Shown: positions 22,054-34,258, numbered from the stretch's first letter. The stretch: 64,000 bases of DNA from Cryptomeria japonica (GCF_030272615.1 NC_081413.1:602270709-602334708), one strand, 5' to 3'. The notes: generated by a model from the letters alone, not told the origin. Translations and numbers: made by a program.

Positions 22054-23797
22054 CTACAAGTACGGAGTAACCTGCTGTGCTAATGGAACTGCTACGTTGT
22101 AAGCTGCAACATAATACGCTGCCCGACTCAATTGATGTAGTACCTTCTGCCTCAGTGTGTCTGTCTCATCCCTCATCTCTGCGATCTGATGATCGCACTC
22201 AGTCTTGACCTCTGCTATCTGTCCATCTCGCTCTGCCAGCTGTGTCTGTGCCACTCTCAGCTGTGACTGCAAACCCGCTAGGCGTTCTCTCATCGACCAT
22301 GCTACATCGGCCCCCTACTCCCTCGCAGGCTCTCCACCTCCATCTCCTCCTCCATCTCTGCCTCCAGCTCCACCCTACTCCTCTCGTCTTTGTTGGACCT
22401 ACCTTAGAGCTACTCTCTCTCCTCTCTACCACCCTCTGACACTCTCGCTCCACTCAGTCTCACCCCAACAGTCCCTAGGGATCCACCCTCTCCTCTCTGC
22501 TACCTACCTCCAGCTGGAACCCTGTTGCTGCTAGCACCAGGATCACCACCTGTTGGCCTCAGAGCCTCAACTCTCTATCCTTTCCTCTATCCATCTCCCT
22601 ATCCTTGTGCGAGGGAATCATCCTCTACCTCCTCTATGCGAGGTGCCTACTCAGCCGGATCTACAAATCTTGGGAATGGATGCTGCTGGAACCAATCCCT
22701 GTACTGGGACAATACCCCCGCATCTGCAATATCATCCATATAATCCCATCTGAGCCATTGTAACCTAGTCAGCTCCTGCATGCCTAGGGCATATGATAGC
22801 CTAGGTCCCCATCCCACTCTCTCCTCATCTACATAACGCGCATATGCAGTGAACTCCTGTGAGATCCCCTGAGGCCTACTGTACTGCCTCATCACTCGAC
22901 TAATGACAAATCAATCTACTATAGTGACGGATCTATTGATGAGTGGCCAAGTCATGAACAAATCCCTGCAACAACCCTCCAATCGTCCCATGGCTCTAGA
23001 CCCCTGTACGGTCTCCAGATCATGACTATCAAGTCATCCAGTTGCCTCCTCCAAAAGTCAGTCTTGCCCAGATGGGTCTGAGTCACATATCCTGAATATC
23101 TATATATAATGGGTTGACCAGGATCCCTACCCTCATCAACAATCGGCCTGCATACTAGGAGATGCTCCTAGGCCCATACCTGTAAAATCAGAACCCCTGC
23201 AGCCATGATCTTCCCCTCCCGGTAGACAATCTCATGCATCTTGCAATACATGTGTGCCAGTATACATGAACCCTAGCCTAACCTCTGGGGGTGCTCTACA
23301 AGCCTCTCCAACATCCTGCCCCATCCACACAAAAATCCCTGTTGTCCCCTGTCTGGCATCAGAAAGCAACCAATGAACCCTGCCAAGACACAAGCCAATG
23401 GGAATTCCTCACTGTACCTCATCATCATCACGTCCCAACTGATAGAACGTGTCAAAATATCAGGATCCCTGAAAACCTATCTAACAACTAGTAGCCCAGG
23501 AAGTTGCGCTGCATCATAATCAACCTTATCCCTAACAAAAGGGATATGGAGAATCTTGTATACATCCTCGGGAGTGATCATCATCTCCCCAATTGGCAAA
23601 TGGAATGTGTTATGCTTCGAGTGGAATCTCTCAACTAATGCGGTGAGCATACCGTGATTCACATGGATATCAGGTAAATCGAGAAGATGAGTCAATCTGC
23701 ACAAATCTATATGTGCCCAGTCAACATCTGATAACTGATGCACTAATGTCATCGTCGATGGATATACACATATGAATAACACATGAGGCAATCGAAC
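22054..23797 (-). pseudogene. Element H: antisense plant mobile domain (PMD) protein
   Basis: In the main coding exon, read on the minus strand from 23797, the segment DVDWAHIDLCRL, the motif FHLPIGEMMITPEDV, then an LGIP-like HIPF, and later DDLIVMIWRPY and YMDDIADAGV give the order of the aminotransferase-like plant mobile domain. A coiled-coil tail follows (22293-22054, AERDGQIAEVKTE). In-frame stops at 23474, 23274 and 23169 are TAG where Gln fits; one near 22962 is TGA where Arg fits. PMD proteins occur both as host genes and as passengers of transposons, and antisense PMD ORFs downstream of integrase are known in Tat-lineage elements. Role in the element unknown. Confidence 0.7.
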
Positions 23798-24263
23798 CTG
23801 CAAAAAGCAAACAACGATGCATCGGGAAACATTTCAAATTAGCCTATGAGAGAAGTAAAACATCACACAAATTCAACTACATCAACTGCAAAATCAAAAT
23901 TTCAAGTTTGCACCTTCAAAAATGCTTACTGATTTTCAAACGACAAAACATCACAGACGCAGCATCTTGTACGAGTTAGGAATAGGCCTAGTATGACAAA
24001 AGACTCTGATACGACACAAGACTATGCCTACGACGACAAAATGGGCTCTTTTGAAGGTTATCGTATGATATAAGGATAGACCCAATACGACAAAACTAGT
24101 AACCTTAAACAATAAAACAAATTCAATCATTTTGCGTACAAGATAGGATCCTGCCTCGCATGACAAAATGATAAAGGCCGACTTTTGAAAGATGAAAACA
24201 TGAAAAATTCAACAAAAAAATTCAAAATTGAAATGATTAACAGGCTTAAGATCGATCACTTAC
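23798..24263 (-). other. Candidate intron in the antisense PMD gene
   Basis: A strong donor (GCG then GTAAGT, minus strand, intron from 24263) and a strong acceptor (TTTGCTTTTTGCAG ending at 23798) bracket 466 bp with no coding character. The acceptor falls exactly where the PMD-like frame begins. Whether exon 1 is coding is unclear; the in-phase sequence has a TAG. Confidence 0.5.
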
Positions 24264-24410
24264 CGCTGGCTCATAGTTCTAAGGTCGATTATGTCATCTC
24301 TGGTGCTCAAATCAGTGCTGTCGAGTGGGGACCACCATTTTTCTTCACAAAAGGCTTTTTGAATGTTCAAACTTGAGAGGTTAAAATGAATTGAAAATGA
24401 CACTTTTACT

Positions 24411-24420
24411 CCATATATAG
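24411..24420 (-). promoter_or_regulatory. Candidate TATA box for the antisense PMD gene
   Basis: Minus strand CTATATATGG lies about 150 bp upstream of the splice donor, suitably placed for transcription toward the PMD frame independently of the LTR promoter. Confidence 0.45.
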
Positions 24421-24889
24421 CCAAAACCCTAATTTTTCAACTTGCTCCGATGGACATGAAAATTGTACCCTTAGCTAATTTGCCCATTGTGATTCCATTT
24501 TCGGGATCAAAATCGAAATTCAAGATCATTTTGCTAGTCAATTTCACAATTTGGACCACTTAGCGCTTTTTTATCAATTGCTCATTCTTTCTTCAATTTG
24601 CGCTCAATTTTTCAACGCTGAATCTCAATTTCATTCTTCAAATCAACTTCGCACTCAATTTCTCGCTAAATTTTCAAAAAAAAATCTCTGAATCAATTTG
24701 TGCTCAAGTACAAATTTTTTGCTAAAAAATTGCCTATAATGGTGTACCCTCACTATCTTTTGATTTCGCTCCCGAGGGGGCATACTGATGACCGTCTGAC
24801 CTCACATCTTCAAAGTCAAGAAAATTTTCAAATCTTCATCAAAAGTCAAGGAAAAATATTTTCTAAAGAAAATTAAAACAATCGCTAGG

Positions 24890-25330
24890 GGCATATCAGT
24901 TTCATCGCTTCATATCAGGTTGATATTTGTCTTCTTCTGAATCAATCTCTTAACGTTAATCAGTTTCATCGCTTTTCATCAAGTTGAATATTCATTTAAA
25001 CTTAATGAAAAGTTTAAAGAGTATCTTTGATCACATGCTCAATCTAAGCAGGTGTTCAGTTTCATCGCTTTAAATCAAGTTGGATAGTTTATCTTCGCTT
25101 GTCGTATCTTGATCAATCAAGTTCAAGATTGATTTTATCTTCGCTCGTTGTGTCTAGTTCAATCAAGTTCTAGATCAGTAAGATCCACTTCTTGATCAAT
25201 CAAGTTCAAGTTCAGAATCTTTTCTCTCTATCGTTCCTAATTCAATCAAGTTCAGGATCAGTATCGCTTTAATCAACTCTATTTAGCTTCATTGCTTCAA
25301 ATCAAGCTAAACACCTCACTCTTCGTCTGG
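24890..25330. repeat. Dispersed short repeats upstream of the H 3' LTR
   Basis: A CAGTTTCATCGCTT unit recurs at about 24898, 24961 and 25058, with a diverged copy near 25284. GATCAATCAAGTTC units recur near 25109, 25194 and 25350. No coding potential. They lie between the antisense gene promoter and the polypurine tract. Confidence 0.6.
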
Positions 25331-25410
25331 TTCATGATCAATCAAGTTCAGAACTAGTATCTCCTAGACATCAACTATTCTTTGAACCAACGCACTGCTC
25401 GCACATTAAT

Positions 25411-25425
25411 TCAAAGAGGGGCAAA
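25411..25425 (+). promoter_or_regulatory. Element H: polypurine tract
   Basis: TCAAAGAGGGGCAAA abuts the 3' LTR start TGTAATACCC. The minus-strand tract of element J is almost identical. Confidence 0.8.
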
Positions 25426-26573
25426 TGTAATACCCTAAAATTGGTCATCTAAACCATGGGCCCCTAATCTTGACAACACCACCAAGGTCCTAACAAAATG
25501 CAATTAAATCAATCTTGAGAACTTAATTAATTCTTTAATCATTAATGTCACATGGCAATCAATCACTCGATATTAATTAAATATTTATTTAATTAATTGA
25601 ATCATTCCAAGAAAATCACTTTGATCAATAATCTTATTTAATTTTTTAATATCCTAGCATATTTAATTAATTAATAAATTTGCCATTTAATCATGCAAAA
25701 AGGAATTAATTTATTACAAAAGACGAATCAGTATGCAAAGCAAGAGTTAAATTGAAAATAAAATAAAAGAATAGAATTGAGAGAAGTCAAACTTGAGAAA
25801 TCATTTCTTCTTCTAAATTGAGATTAACTTGAAATTAGGAAAATAATTAAATTGAATTATTAATCATTCTCCAAAATTAAAACTTGGTGCTTTTGAGAAA
25901 AGGAAGTTCAGTTGCATTGAAAAGATCCTTTTCTTGAATAAATCAAATAATTGCATAAAATTACCTATTTTTATCACAAGTGCATGGAATTATTTAATTC
26001 CTATCACTAATGCAACTCGAACTTTTAATCTGAATGCATTTCAATTAAACTATAATTGGAATCTATCTCAAAGTTTACTATATCTGATTTCTCAATTATT
26101 TCAGTTAATCCCAAATTGATATTTTTGCTTGATCTCTCTTGTGAATTTCTATAAATTTAGCCTTCAACTCTCATTCGAGATACCCCAGAGATATTTGAGA
26201 AACACCTTGGAGATTATTATTATGCTGATTTTGCTCTGGAGTCGTTGAATATATTTTGCTTGCTTTGAGATTATTTGCATATTTTAGTTTACTCATTATT
26301 GCTTGATTATACATCCATCTAACATCCATCTTGCATCCATCTTGCTTGATCTCATGCTCATATAGATTAAATCCTTTGTCTTGGTGTAGTCTAGTCACTG
26401 GTATTGCTTATAAAATTCTGAGAGCAATCTTATACTCACATCTTTTAGAAGGCAATGGGTCAATTTGCAATGGTCTATTTATTTATTCTCATATTCGTCT
26501 AACCATGCATATAATGACTTAATTGAAGTGTTGTGCCCGCAGCTTACGAATTCTTATCCACTTTTCACACACA
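25426..26573 (+). mobile_element. Element H: 3' LTR
   Basis: 1,148 bp, starting TGTAATACCC and ending CACACA. It aligns to 4580-4752 plus 6088-7070 with scattered differences and lacks the 1.3-kb segment of the 5' LTR. Confidence 0.85.
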
Positions 26574-26589
26574 TAATGAGAACTTAAAA

Positions 26590-28325
26590 TTCTGGAACAA
26601 GGAACTTCCAAAGATTACCACATTATATTACCTCCATCATATCGCATCATAATGTCTGTCCATAATAGCAACATATATCCATAACAAAAGAACTACACAT
26701 ACCAGCTACATACAACATCCGGACCGATCCAAGTTACACATATTGTCTGGTCCAAACTGGATAGCTTGTTTGACATCAATGACAACAATATCAACAATGA
26801 TCACACAAGTCTGACAAAGTTGACCATACCTCAAGTGTCATTCCCAAGCTTGATCTTGATAAGTTGCCTTGAAATTTTCTTCAATTTTTTCTATTATATC
26901 ATTTTTCATTCGAAGTGGAAACATTCTATTATTTGTCATTTCAATCTTGACAATCACCATGTTACTAGGTGGTATATCAAGTATAATGAACACATTATTC
27001 TCAAAAACAACTCTACAACCTTTTCGTATAAGTTGTCCCACACTTATGAAATTATGCTTCAAACTAGGTACAAAAAAAACATCAAGACTCGACTTCTTAC
27101 CAAGATTTGTTATGACATGTTGATTGTTCCTTTTCTCATGACTTCCACTATGTTATCATTGCCAAATTTCACTTCTAATTTGATTAAAGTATCTAATCTT
27201 TCAAACAAGTTTCTATTTCCTATCATATGATTACTGCAACCATTGTCCAGAAAGAAAAATTCATTTGAACTCTCTTGAGCTTCATGACATGTAATAAATA
27301 ATGTCCCTAAACTACTCTCAGAAAAATTGGCATTTTGATTTCCAATATCTACTTGCTTCTTACGATATTCATTTCCAATATCTACTTGCTTCTTACGATA
27401 TTCATTTGCAAAGTGACCATACTTTTTGTAATAATAAAATTAAACGTTATAGTTGTCATACCTTTGTGATGGCTGATTATGATTGCATCCTCTAAAATTG
27501 AAACATTGATTTCTCCTTTCTCCTGGATCTGGACTACTGGGGCCTTCTCTTTCAAAATCAGTTCTTCCTCTTTCTCTTCCTCTGAATCTTAGATTTCCTC
27601 TTCCTTTGCCTCTACCAAATGTCATTTGTGTCTTGAATGCATTCTCCAATGAAGTATTGTTATTTCTATTCACCCTGTATTCATGAAGTAACAAAGATCC
27701 AAACAATTCATCTATAGACAATTTTGATAGATCTTTAGCCTCCTCAATGGTTACCACAACACTATTGAACTTGCTTGGCAAAATTCTAAGAATATTTTCT
27801 ACAACTCTCTGATCTGATAACTCGGCACCATTTAGTCTAATTTGATTAACAATATTCATGATATGAGTTGAAAATTGTTCTATTGAATCTGAATCTTTCA
27901 TTTAAAGATTTTCAAAGTCTCTTCTAAGTGCTTAAAACTTAGCTATTTTAACCTTATATGTCTCTTGATATGTAGCTTTTAATATCTTCCAAACATTTTT
28001 GGCCAAAAATGAATTTTAATTCATTGAAAAATGAACTCTTCCACACTTGTTTGTATAAACTATGAAGCTTTTCCATCTCTTTCTCTTTTTTTTTAAAGTT
28101 CTCTTCTTTGATTATCATTTAATATAGACTCATCATCTGGTTCTAAAAATCCTTTTTCAACTAATCTAACAATCCTTGAGACCGAAATAAAATCATCATT
28201 TTTATCGTCCAATTGTCATAATTCTTACCCATGAAAAATAGAATTTCGGGCCACACATAATTGATGTTAGATTCCATACCTTTAATTAATAGCAAAAAAA
28301 TCGAGGATCGAAACCTATTTGGGTG
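26590..28325 (-). pseudogene. Element I: copia gag-protease remnant
   Basis: On the minus strand it starts with an N-terminal copia Gag segment (NYDNWTIKM near 28220) and continues with the main Gag frame 27901-27440 (SDQRVVENILRILP, EEAKDLSKLSIDELFGSLL). An Arg/Gly-rich linker and a ruined zinc knuckle follow (YYYYKKYGHFANEY, all three Cys replaced by Tyr), then a protease-like LDNGCSNHM near 27255. The HNFISVGQLIRKG segment (27056) is the linker that precedes copia integrase. Integrase, reverse transcriptase and both LTRs are missing. Frameshifts and stops occur throughout. Confidence 0.75.
27345..27410 (-). repeat. 33-bp in-frame tandem duplication in copia polyprotein
   Basis: Two adjacent, nearly identical copies encode EYRKKQVDIGN twice, just after the lost zinc knuckle. 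The length is a multiple of three, so the frame was kept. Confidence 0.8.
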
Positions 28326-28499
28326 ATGGCTACCTTTTGACTTTTAATAGCAATTCACCCAATGGCTACAACCTTTTGCTATTTCCCTCAATTTTCTTAA
28401 TGGCTTCCTTGACTGATGATACGTGTGGCACAACTCACTTGTGAGCTTATTTTTACTTTCCTTGAGCTGGTGGATCTTCAACCCTCTACATATATTTTT
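28326..28499. other. Spacer between elements I and G
   Basis: It contains short inexact repeats of GCAATTCACCCAATGGCTAC-like text around 28330-28400. No gene seen. It includes TATTT (28493-28497), the likely target duplication of element G. Confidence 0.4.
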
Positions 28500-29161
28500 T
28501 GATGTCCCCACTCTTTATGCAAAGGATAAACTTCGGGAAGTCTCTAAAAGAGACGAAGCTGTAAAAGAATCAAATGGATACACAGTCATACCCCGTGATA
28601 GCATCTTCATATCGGACTGGGACTGACAATTACAAAGGACCTGAGAATATGTTGCCATAGAAACAATAAGTATTGATTATTGATTTCCATCTAAGGGTGA
28701 TATCAAGTATGGTTAAGGATTGACCAAACCAATTACATTTAACTAATGATAATAATCATTTAGTTTAGTGGAAAGATGCGATAATGATCAACGCAACCCT
28801 CTGAGCAAATAGACACCCCCATCGATTGAATCCATATATAAGGGCAATCGTATCGTTATGAAGGGGGATTAAGAAGGATTATCGATAGAAGAAAGCACAC
28901 TCTTACCCAAGGACAAGCGGAGATCAAGGAGTACGTAGACCGTCTGACACTTAAAATAACTCTCCCACAGTAGAGAGACTATAAATAATTTCATTAAACA
29001 CAGGATCTGGATGCGCTATTCCTCACACTCACCAACACCCTGGAAACCATACTACAGTGGCCTTAGCAACGTATAATCCAGACGTTCCCTTAACATTGAA
29101 CTATAGCAGCATCATATAAAGTTGGCAAGCTTCTGAGACAGGCCAGGAAAGGGACATTACA
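28500..29161 (+). mobile_element. Element G: 5' LTR
   Basis: Starts TGATGTCCCCACTCT, ends GACATTACA. A TATATAAG box at 28835-28842 is the candidate promoter; the 3' LTR has a changed version near 42597. Confidence 0.85.
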
Positions 29162-29162
29162 G

Positions 29163-29174
29163 TGGTATCAAAGC
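29163..29174 (+). promoter_or_regulatory. Element G: primer-binding site
   Basis: TGGTATCAAAGC, initiator-Met tRNA type, one base after the 5' LTR. Confidence 0.8.
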
Positions 29175-29239
29175 ATAATCCTACCAACCTGTGGAAATAG
29201 TTCATGCAAAACTTTAGACGCAAAAGAGGTACGCTAAAC

Positions 29240-30360
29240 ATGGCAGAACAGTTGGCCAAACAAATGAAGACCTTCATGGAGCAGAAAAATGACAAGTTTG
29301 AGAAGACAAACCAATTAATCCTCTAAGCCATTCAAAACATGAGTAATAACAATGCTAGGGTCAACCCCAACTTGGGAAGAGACACACACTCCAACCAATC
29401 TGAAAATGAGCAACCATCTCAAGACTCCATTCTTAGACCTACTATGCCATCATTTTTTCCAAGGGAAGAACCCATGATCGAAGTGGAGGAACCAGTAACT
29501 TAAAATGTGGATGAAATAGCAGCAATGTATGAAAGGTTAGATTACGAAATACAAGAATGCATCCCTTTCAAATAATACTATGAAGTCAAAACCAAAGCCA
29601 ACCCAAATAGGAGGAAAAAGCATGTTGACAAAGATCTCGAAGCAAGGTTGAGTAAAATGACTTTGCCATACTTTGATGGGACCGGGAAATTTTCAGCCCA
29701 ATCATGGGTTCAAAAATTGGATACATATTTATCACTCAGCCCGATGATGGAGGAAAATGCCATCAGATTTTTCACCCTTCATCTAACAGGGATAGATCAT
29801 GAATGGTGGCACCATGGTCTTATCACTCAAAATAATCGAAGCATAACCACATATAGTGAATTCACTCAAAGGCTCATCATAAGGTTTGATCAAAGACATC
29901 CAGAATGGTACTTCAAAGAACTAACTCTACTCACACAACAAGGGATGGTAGAAGAATATGCAAATGAATTTCAAAACTTGGCAGTCATGGTTCCCAACCT
30001 CTCTCAAGGAAGACTCGCCTACCTATTCATAGAAGGACTCAAAGAATAAATTAAGAAGATAGTCAATCCATTGGAGCCTCAAAATTTAGGTGAAGCAATA
30101 CAAAGGGCCATCAAAGTGGAAGATAATTCCTCCAAAGAAAGACCAAGATACATGACCTCCAAGACATATTCTAGGAGGGGCCATAGGGATGAATCTCGTA
30201 AAGAGAAAGGAACGCCATGCCATTTTTGCAATGAGACATGGAGACCCGGTCATAGATGCCAAACCAAGCAAGGCCAAGGACAAAGGGACGAATTGAGAAG
30301 GAAGAACCTATGTTTTAAATGCAAAGAACCCTGGAGACCCAATCATCAATGTAAGAGAGG
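29240..30360 (+). pseudogene. Element G: Gag with two zinc-knuckle-like motifs
   Basis: Capsid/nucleocapsid part of a single gag-pol frame. It starts at the ATG at 29240 (MAEQLAKQM). The capsid segment FDGTGKFSAQSWVQKLDTYL, GIDHEWWHH and RFDQRHPEWYFKEL (29648-30049) is typical of plant chromovirus Gag. Two motifs of the form C-x2-C-...-GHRC/NHQC follow (CHFC near 30220, CFKC near 30310), close to the CX2C...GHxC type of this lineage. Stops at 29323, 29500, 29572 and 30047 interrupt it. Confidence 0.8.
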
Positions 30361-30439
30361 ACAAATAAATCAAATGGAAGAATATAAGTACAAAATAAGG
30401 GAAGGAAGCCCATACAAAAGACCAAGGTTAGAAGAGGAG

Positions 30440-30700
30440 GAACATGGAACTTTAGCTATAATTTCAAATGATTACAAAGATAGGCCACTCAAACTTAAAG
30501 GAGTCCTCAAAGGACAAAAGGTAATCTCTTTGGTAGATAGTGGGGCATCCCACAACTTCATTAGCAAAAAATTGGTAACAAGAAGGAAGCTGAAAGCTAA
30601 AGAGTTTGAAGGATTTAAGGTAGCCCTAGCAGATGGAACCATTAATCATTGCACCAAGGTCATTCCTTAACTAGAGATTAAGGTGAGAACATATTATTAA
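30440..30700 (+). pseudogene. Element G: aspartic protease
   Basis: LVDSGASHNFISKKL near 30531 contains the catalytic D-S-G-A motif and typical flanks; VALADGT follows. It would cut the gag-pol polyprotein. It is in frame with the zinc-knuckle segment. A TAA follows at 30668, and the downstream connector to 30960 is frameshifted. Confidence 0.8.
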
Positions 30701-30962
30701 GGGGGACTTCTATGTGATCACATTGGAGAATGATATTATTTTAGGGAGACCTTGGTTTCATTAATTAGGTCATTTCACCTTGGACATCCCAAATCTTGAG
30801 ATTTGTTTTCAGCATGATGGACAAGAAGTAACATTAAAAGGCCTACCCAATGGAGATCCAAAAGTGGTTTCTTGCAAAAACATAGAAAGAATCATTCGAC
30901 ATGGGAAAGGAGAATAGATCACTCAATGTTTTTTCTTAGACAAATCTGGTCTAAACTAACCT

Positions 30963-31293
30963 ATGGTTCATATAGACATACAACCCATCTTGGAAAGACA
31001 TAAGAAGGTTTTCGGAGATGTTTTGTATGGGATGCCACCAAGGAGAGGATTTGAAAACTCCATAGAGCTCGAAGGAGGAGCCAAACTAGTAATTACCATT
31101 CCCTATAGACATCCACAAAGAGTCAAGGAGGAGATTGAGAAGACCATCAATGAACTCCTTAAGATGGGGCACATTACACCAAGCTGCAACCACTTTGCAT
31201 CATCTATTGTTTTAGTCAAGAAAAAGGATGGAACCATGAGAATGTGCATTGACTATCGGGCCCTCAACAAAAGAACCATCAATAACATGTACC
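30963..31293 (+). pseudogene. Element G: reverse transcriptase, N-terminal part
   Basis: It shows the gypsy order [48 protein letters not shown] and stops at NNMY, where element F is inserted. The frame resumes with PIPRIDELIDEI directly after F at 38001. Confidence 0.85.
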
Positions 31294-32964
31294 ATTAACA
31301 TTTTGGCATTAAGTTTTCATTCATGTCAACCGGTTTGGCAAGGTCACTGGTGAGAAAGAAGGGGTGACCATTATGATGGCCATTCACATGAGAGTGGGTA
31401 GACAGAAGGAAGGCTTACTAGTAAGGCACAAACCGAGGTGAAGCCTACGTGTGTGTTAGCATGTTGATTGGCAACCGGTAGAGCAATAAACCGATCTAGA
31501 GGTTGGCTGCCTCTTTTTGGTGAAGAGGCAGAATGTTAAAGTTATCACAAACCACCAGAGGTGAAGATGTGTTACCAGTGTAGTGTACACTGTCAGTTAG
31601 CATAAGAATAAGGTCTCACCAGTAAAGGGATGTATCGGTATGAGTTTGCTAAATGATCGAGTATGAACTGACTGTGTGTCAGTGAGCCAAGTGATTAACC
31701 ATTGTGATGCCATGTGGAGTTGAGGTGGCAAACATGCTAAGGTCGGTGAAGCCTCCATCGACAGGGTTGTTGAAACAGCTAGTCGACATTAATGTAACAA
31801 CCATGAATCATGGGATTGTAACTGACTGATGTGGGTTGAGGAAGAAAGAAGAATAGAGGAAGATCAGGGAGTTGTTGATGCTTGCATCAATGAAAAGGAA
31901 ATCCGATTGCAAGAAGATCTCAAAAAGGAAATAGCTGAGCATTTTATGAGTCGACAAATTTCAAGGTAGGAAATCTTGTATGTGATTGCTATCTTTAGAA
32001 AGTATGCATTGGACAATGGAAAAATTGTACAGATGCATCCCTAGAGTACAGGTGATCAATCCAAGACAAACTAGATCAGATCTCATGCAGATTGTGTCGG
32101 ATAAAGGAAATCCTAGCCGCTCGGTGTTTGAATGCGTTTTTGGTGGGAAACCATGGTGATAAATATATGAGTTTGAGAAAGAGCAAGTTGATAATGTAGA
32201 GAAGAAATAGAGAGAAGAGAGAGTAAGTATAGTGAAGGATCATTTTTCCTTAGAATTTATTCTAAGAAAGTTGCAGAGTAAGTGAGCAAGAAAACCAGTG
32301 ACAAGGTTTTATCGACAGTGATTGATTACCGGTACAATTATAGTCTAATAGTTAAGCAAACTGATGAGGTGTGGAAGGTCAAGACGAATCCAAGTGTGAC
32401 ACAGTGTGTTGTGACAGTGTGAGAGAGTGAGATAATAGAGGCCAAGAATTAGAGAGAGTACTCTCACAACCGGTAGTGTGAGATTCTATGGAGGAGAAAA
32501 GATTGTCAATCGGTAGTAAGATATTTTATCAAGAGTTGCAGAATTCATTTGCAACAAGAAGCCTTAATAGTAATTAAATTTTATTTCAATATATACATAA
32601 ACAAGTTGGAGTTTGGTGTAGGGGTTGGTTCTCCTTGGGTAGGTGCCCTAAAATAGAAGGGGTTGGTGCTCCTTGGGTTGGTTCTCTAAATCTTTGTAAT
32701 TGAGAGTTTTACCCATAAGGCTGGATTGGAGTAGTAGTCTCTAGCAGCATTATTCACTGAGATTTTTCCCATATTAGGTTTTCCTCATATATTTGGTGTT
32801 GTGGGTTGCATTTGTGTGATTGATCTTTTTGGTTTCCTTTTTGCTTCACCTATTTGATTGTTTAGTGCTTAAGCTAATAACCAGCAATCAGAAGTTGCTT
32901 TGAAAGTCAAAAAGTTTAGGAACCACTGATTCATCCCCCTCTCAATGGTACTCTGTGTTCAATA
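31294..32964 (+). mobile_element. Element F: 5' LTR
   Basis: It matches the 3' LTR from TTTTGGCATTAAG onward. Its first bases read ATTAACA where the 3' LTR has TGTTGGAG, so the outer TG is lost. It ends GTTCAATA. Contains TAAATATATGAG, a TATA-like box near 32160. Confidence 0.8.
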
Positions 32965-32966
32965 AT

Positions 32967-32978
32967 TGGTATCAGAGC
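32967..32978 (+). promoter_or_regulatory. Element F: primer-binding site
   Basis: TGGTATCAGAGC, an exact match to the plant initiator-Met tRNA site, two bases after the LTR. Confidence 0.85.
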
Positions 32979-33031
32979 GTAGGTTCCCAATTATTTATAA
33001 AACCCTTGGTAGATTCTAGACTTAGAACACA

Positions 33032-34258
33032 ATGGCAAGAAATGAGTCTACTTCCTCAAAAGCCCCCATATTTGATGGGTCAAACTATGGGTATGTTGTT
33101 CCTAGTGTTCCTCCCAATGATCTTGATGCCAAAAGGGAGCATGAGAACAATGCCAAAGGCAAACATGCTATCTTGAGTGGGTCGTATGATAATTAGTTTG
33201 TCAAAGTGATGCATTGTATATCAGGCAAGGAGACTTGGGATAAATTGCAAAGGTTATTCAAAGAAGATGCAAAAGTCAAAGAGGCCAAGCTGCAAGCACT
33301 AAGGGGCCAACTTGAAGGCATCAAGATGAAAGATGATGAAAATATTTCAAACTACCTTCACAGATTTGATGAAACTATGAACATTATCAGAGGACTTGGA
33401 GAAGAAACTATAGATGAGATTCTTGTCAAGAAGGTACTTAGATCCCTCACAACCAAGTATGATACTAAGGTGTCTGCCATAGAAGAAGCCAAGGATCTGA
33501 AGACTTTTACAATGGATGAGCTATTTGGCTTACTGATAGCCTACGAGATGAGAACAACCGGTGATACTTCCTTAAGGAAAGAAGGAGCATTCCACCAAAA
33601 AGGGCAAAGAAATAACTACTCATAAAGAATCCAGTGAAGACTCTGATGCAAAAGAAGCAAACTTTGTTAGGAAGCTCAAAAGAGGATGCAACTAGTATAA
33701 AGGAAAGCTACCACTTAAATGTTTCAATGGTGGCAAAGTCGAACACTTTGTTGCAAAATGACCCCACAAAGAAACCAGTGGAGATGAGTCAAGAGAGTTC
33801 AACAAATCTGCTGGCAAAGATAGAGAAAGAAACGTCTACTAGCAAGGAAGGAGAGGCTACTAGAATCAAAATGACATATATACTATTGAGGATGATACAA
33901 CAAATAAGGAAAATGCATTAGAAGATGATTACCATTAGAATGATAGAAAAGTCAATCTCATCATGGCACTTGGTGAACCAGTTGATGAAGATGAGGAAGA
34001 GGAGGATATTGAAGCTGAAGTGGATTTGGAAGGTGATCTTATCAGTGCTCTTGAGGAATTGAGTAAAACAAGAAGAGAACTCAAAAAGGTAAAGCTTTCT
34101 GCAGTAGATGAACAAGTTTTCTTGAAGCAATCCTTGAATGAGTCAAGTCAAGTTATATTTTACTTAAAATTGCAGCCAGAAGAAACTAAGAGGATATGTG
34201 AAGCTTCATCCTTTGATCTGACAAAGAAGGAAAAGGAGCATCAGTATTTGGAAGCAAG
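33032..34258 (+). pseudogene. Element F: Gag and coiled-coil region
   Basis: Starts at the ATG at 33032 (MARNESTSS); the copia Gag motif FDGSNY follows, then an internal loss before VPPNDLD. The frame 33206-33625 carries ETWDKLQRLF, DENISNYLHRFDE and EEAKDLKTFTMDELFGLL, the usual UBN2-type Gag. The zinc knuckle (33709-33758) has lost two Cys: the second is Gly (GGT) and the fourth is a TGA. A coiled-coil, Glu-rich segment follows at 33963-34258. The protein would form virus-like particles; this copy cannot. Confidence 0.8.

Larger units (their letters stand above)
4580..26573 (+). mobile_element. Element H: Tat-lineage Ty3/gypsy retrotransposon, split by element C
   Basis: The two LTRs (4580-7070, 25426-26573) start TGTAATACC and end CACACA. 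The 3' LTR follows the polypurine tract TCAAAGAGGGGCAAA. Between them, in plus orientation, lie a reduced gag region, reverse transcriptase, RNase H, a second archaeal-type RNase H and integrase, then an antisense plant-mobile-domain gene. Dual RNase H and an extra antisense ORF downstream of integrase are known Tat-lineage traits. Element C (8507-17004) sits between the gag remnant and the reverse transcriptase. Gag is mostly missing and pol has many stops, so H is inactive. Confidence 0.85.

Noticed and set aside
22205-22753. Pro/Ser-rich plus-strand frames
   Set aside because: Shadows of the antisense PMD gene's C-terminal region; composition follows the opposite strand.
26573-26578. Target duplication for element H
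   Set aside because: AGGAG precedes the left LTR and TAATG follows the right LTR; they do not match, so none is claimed.
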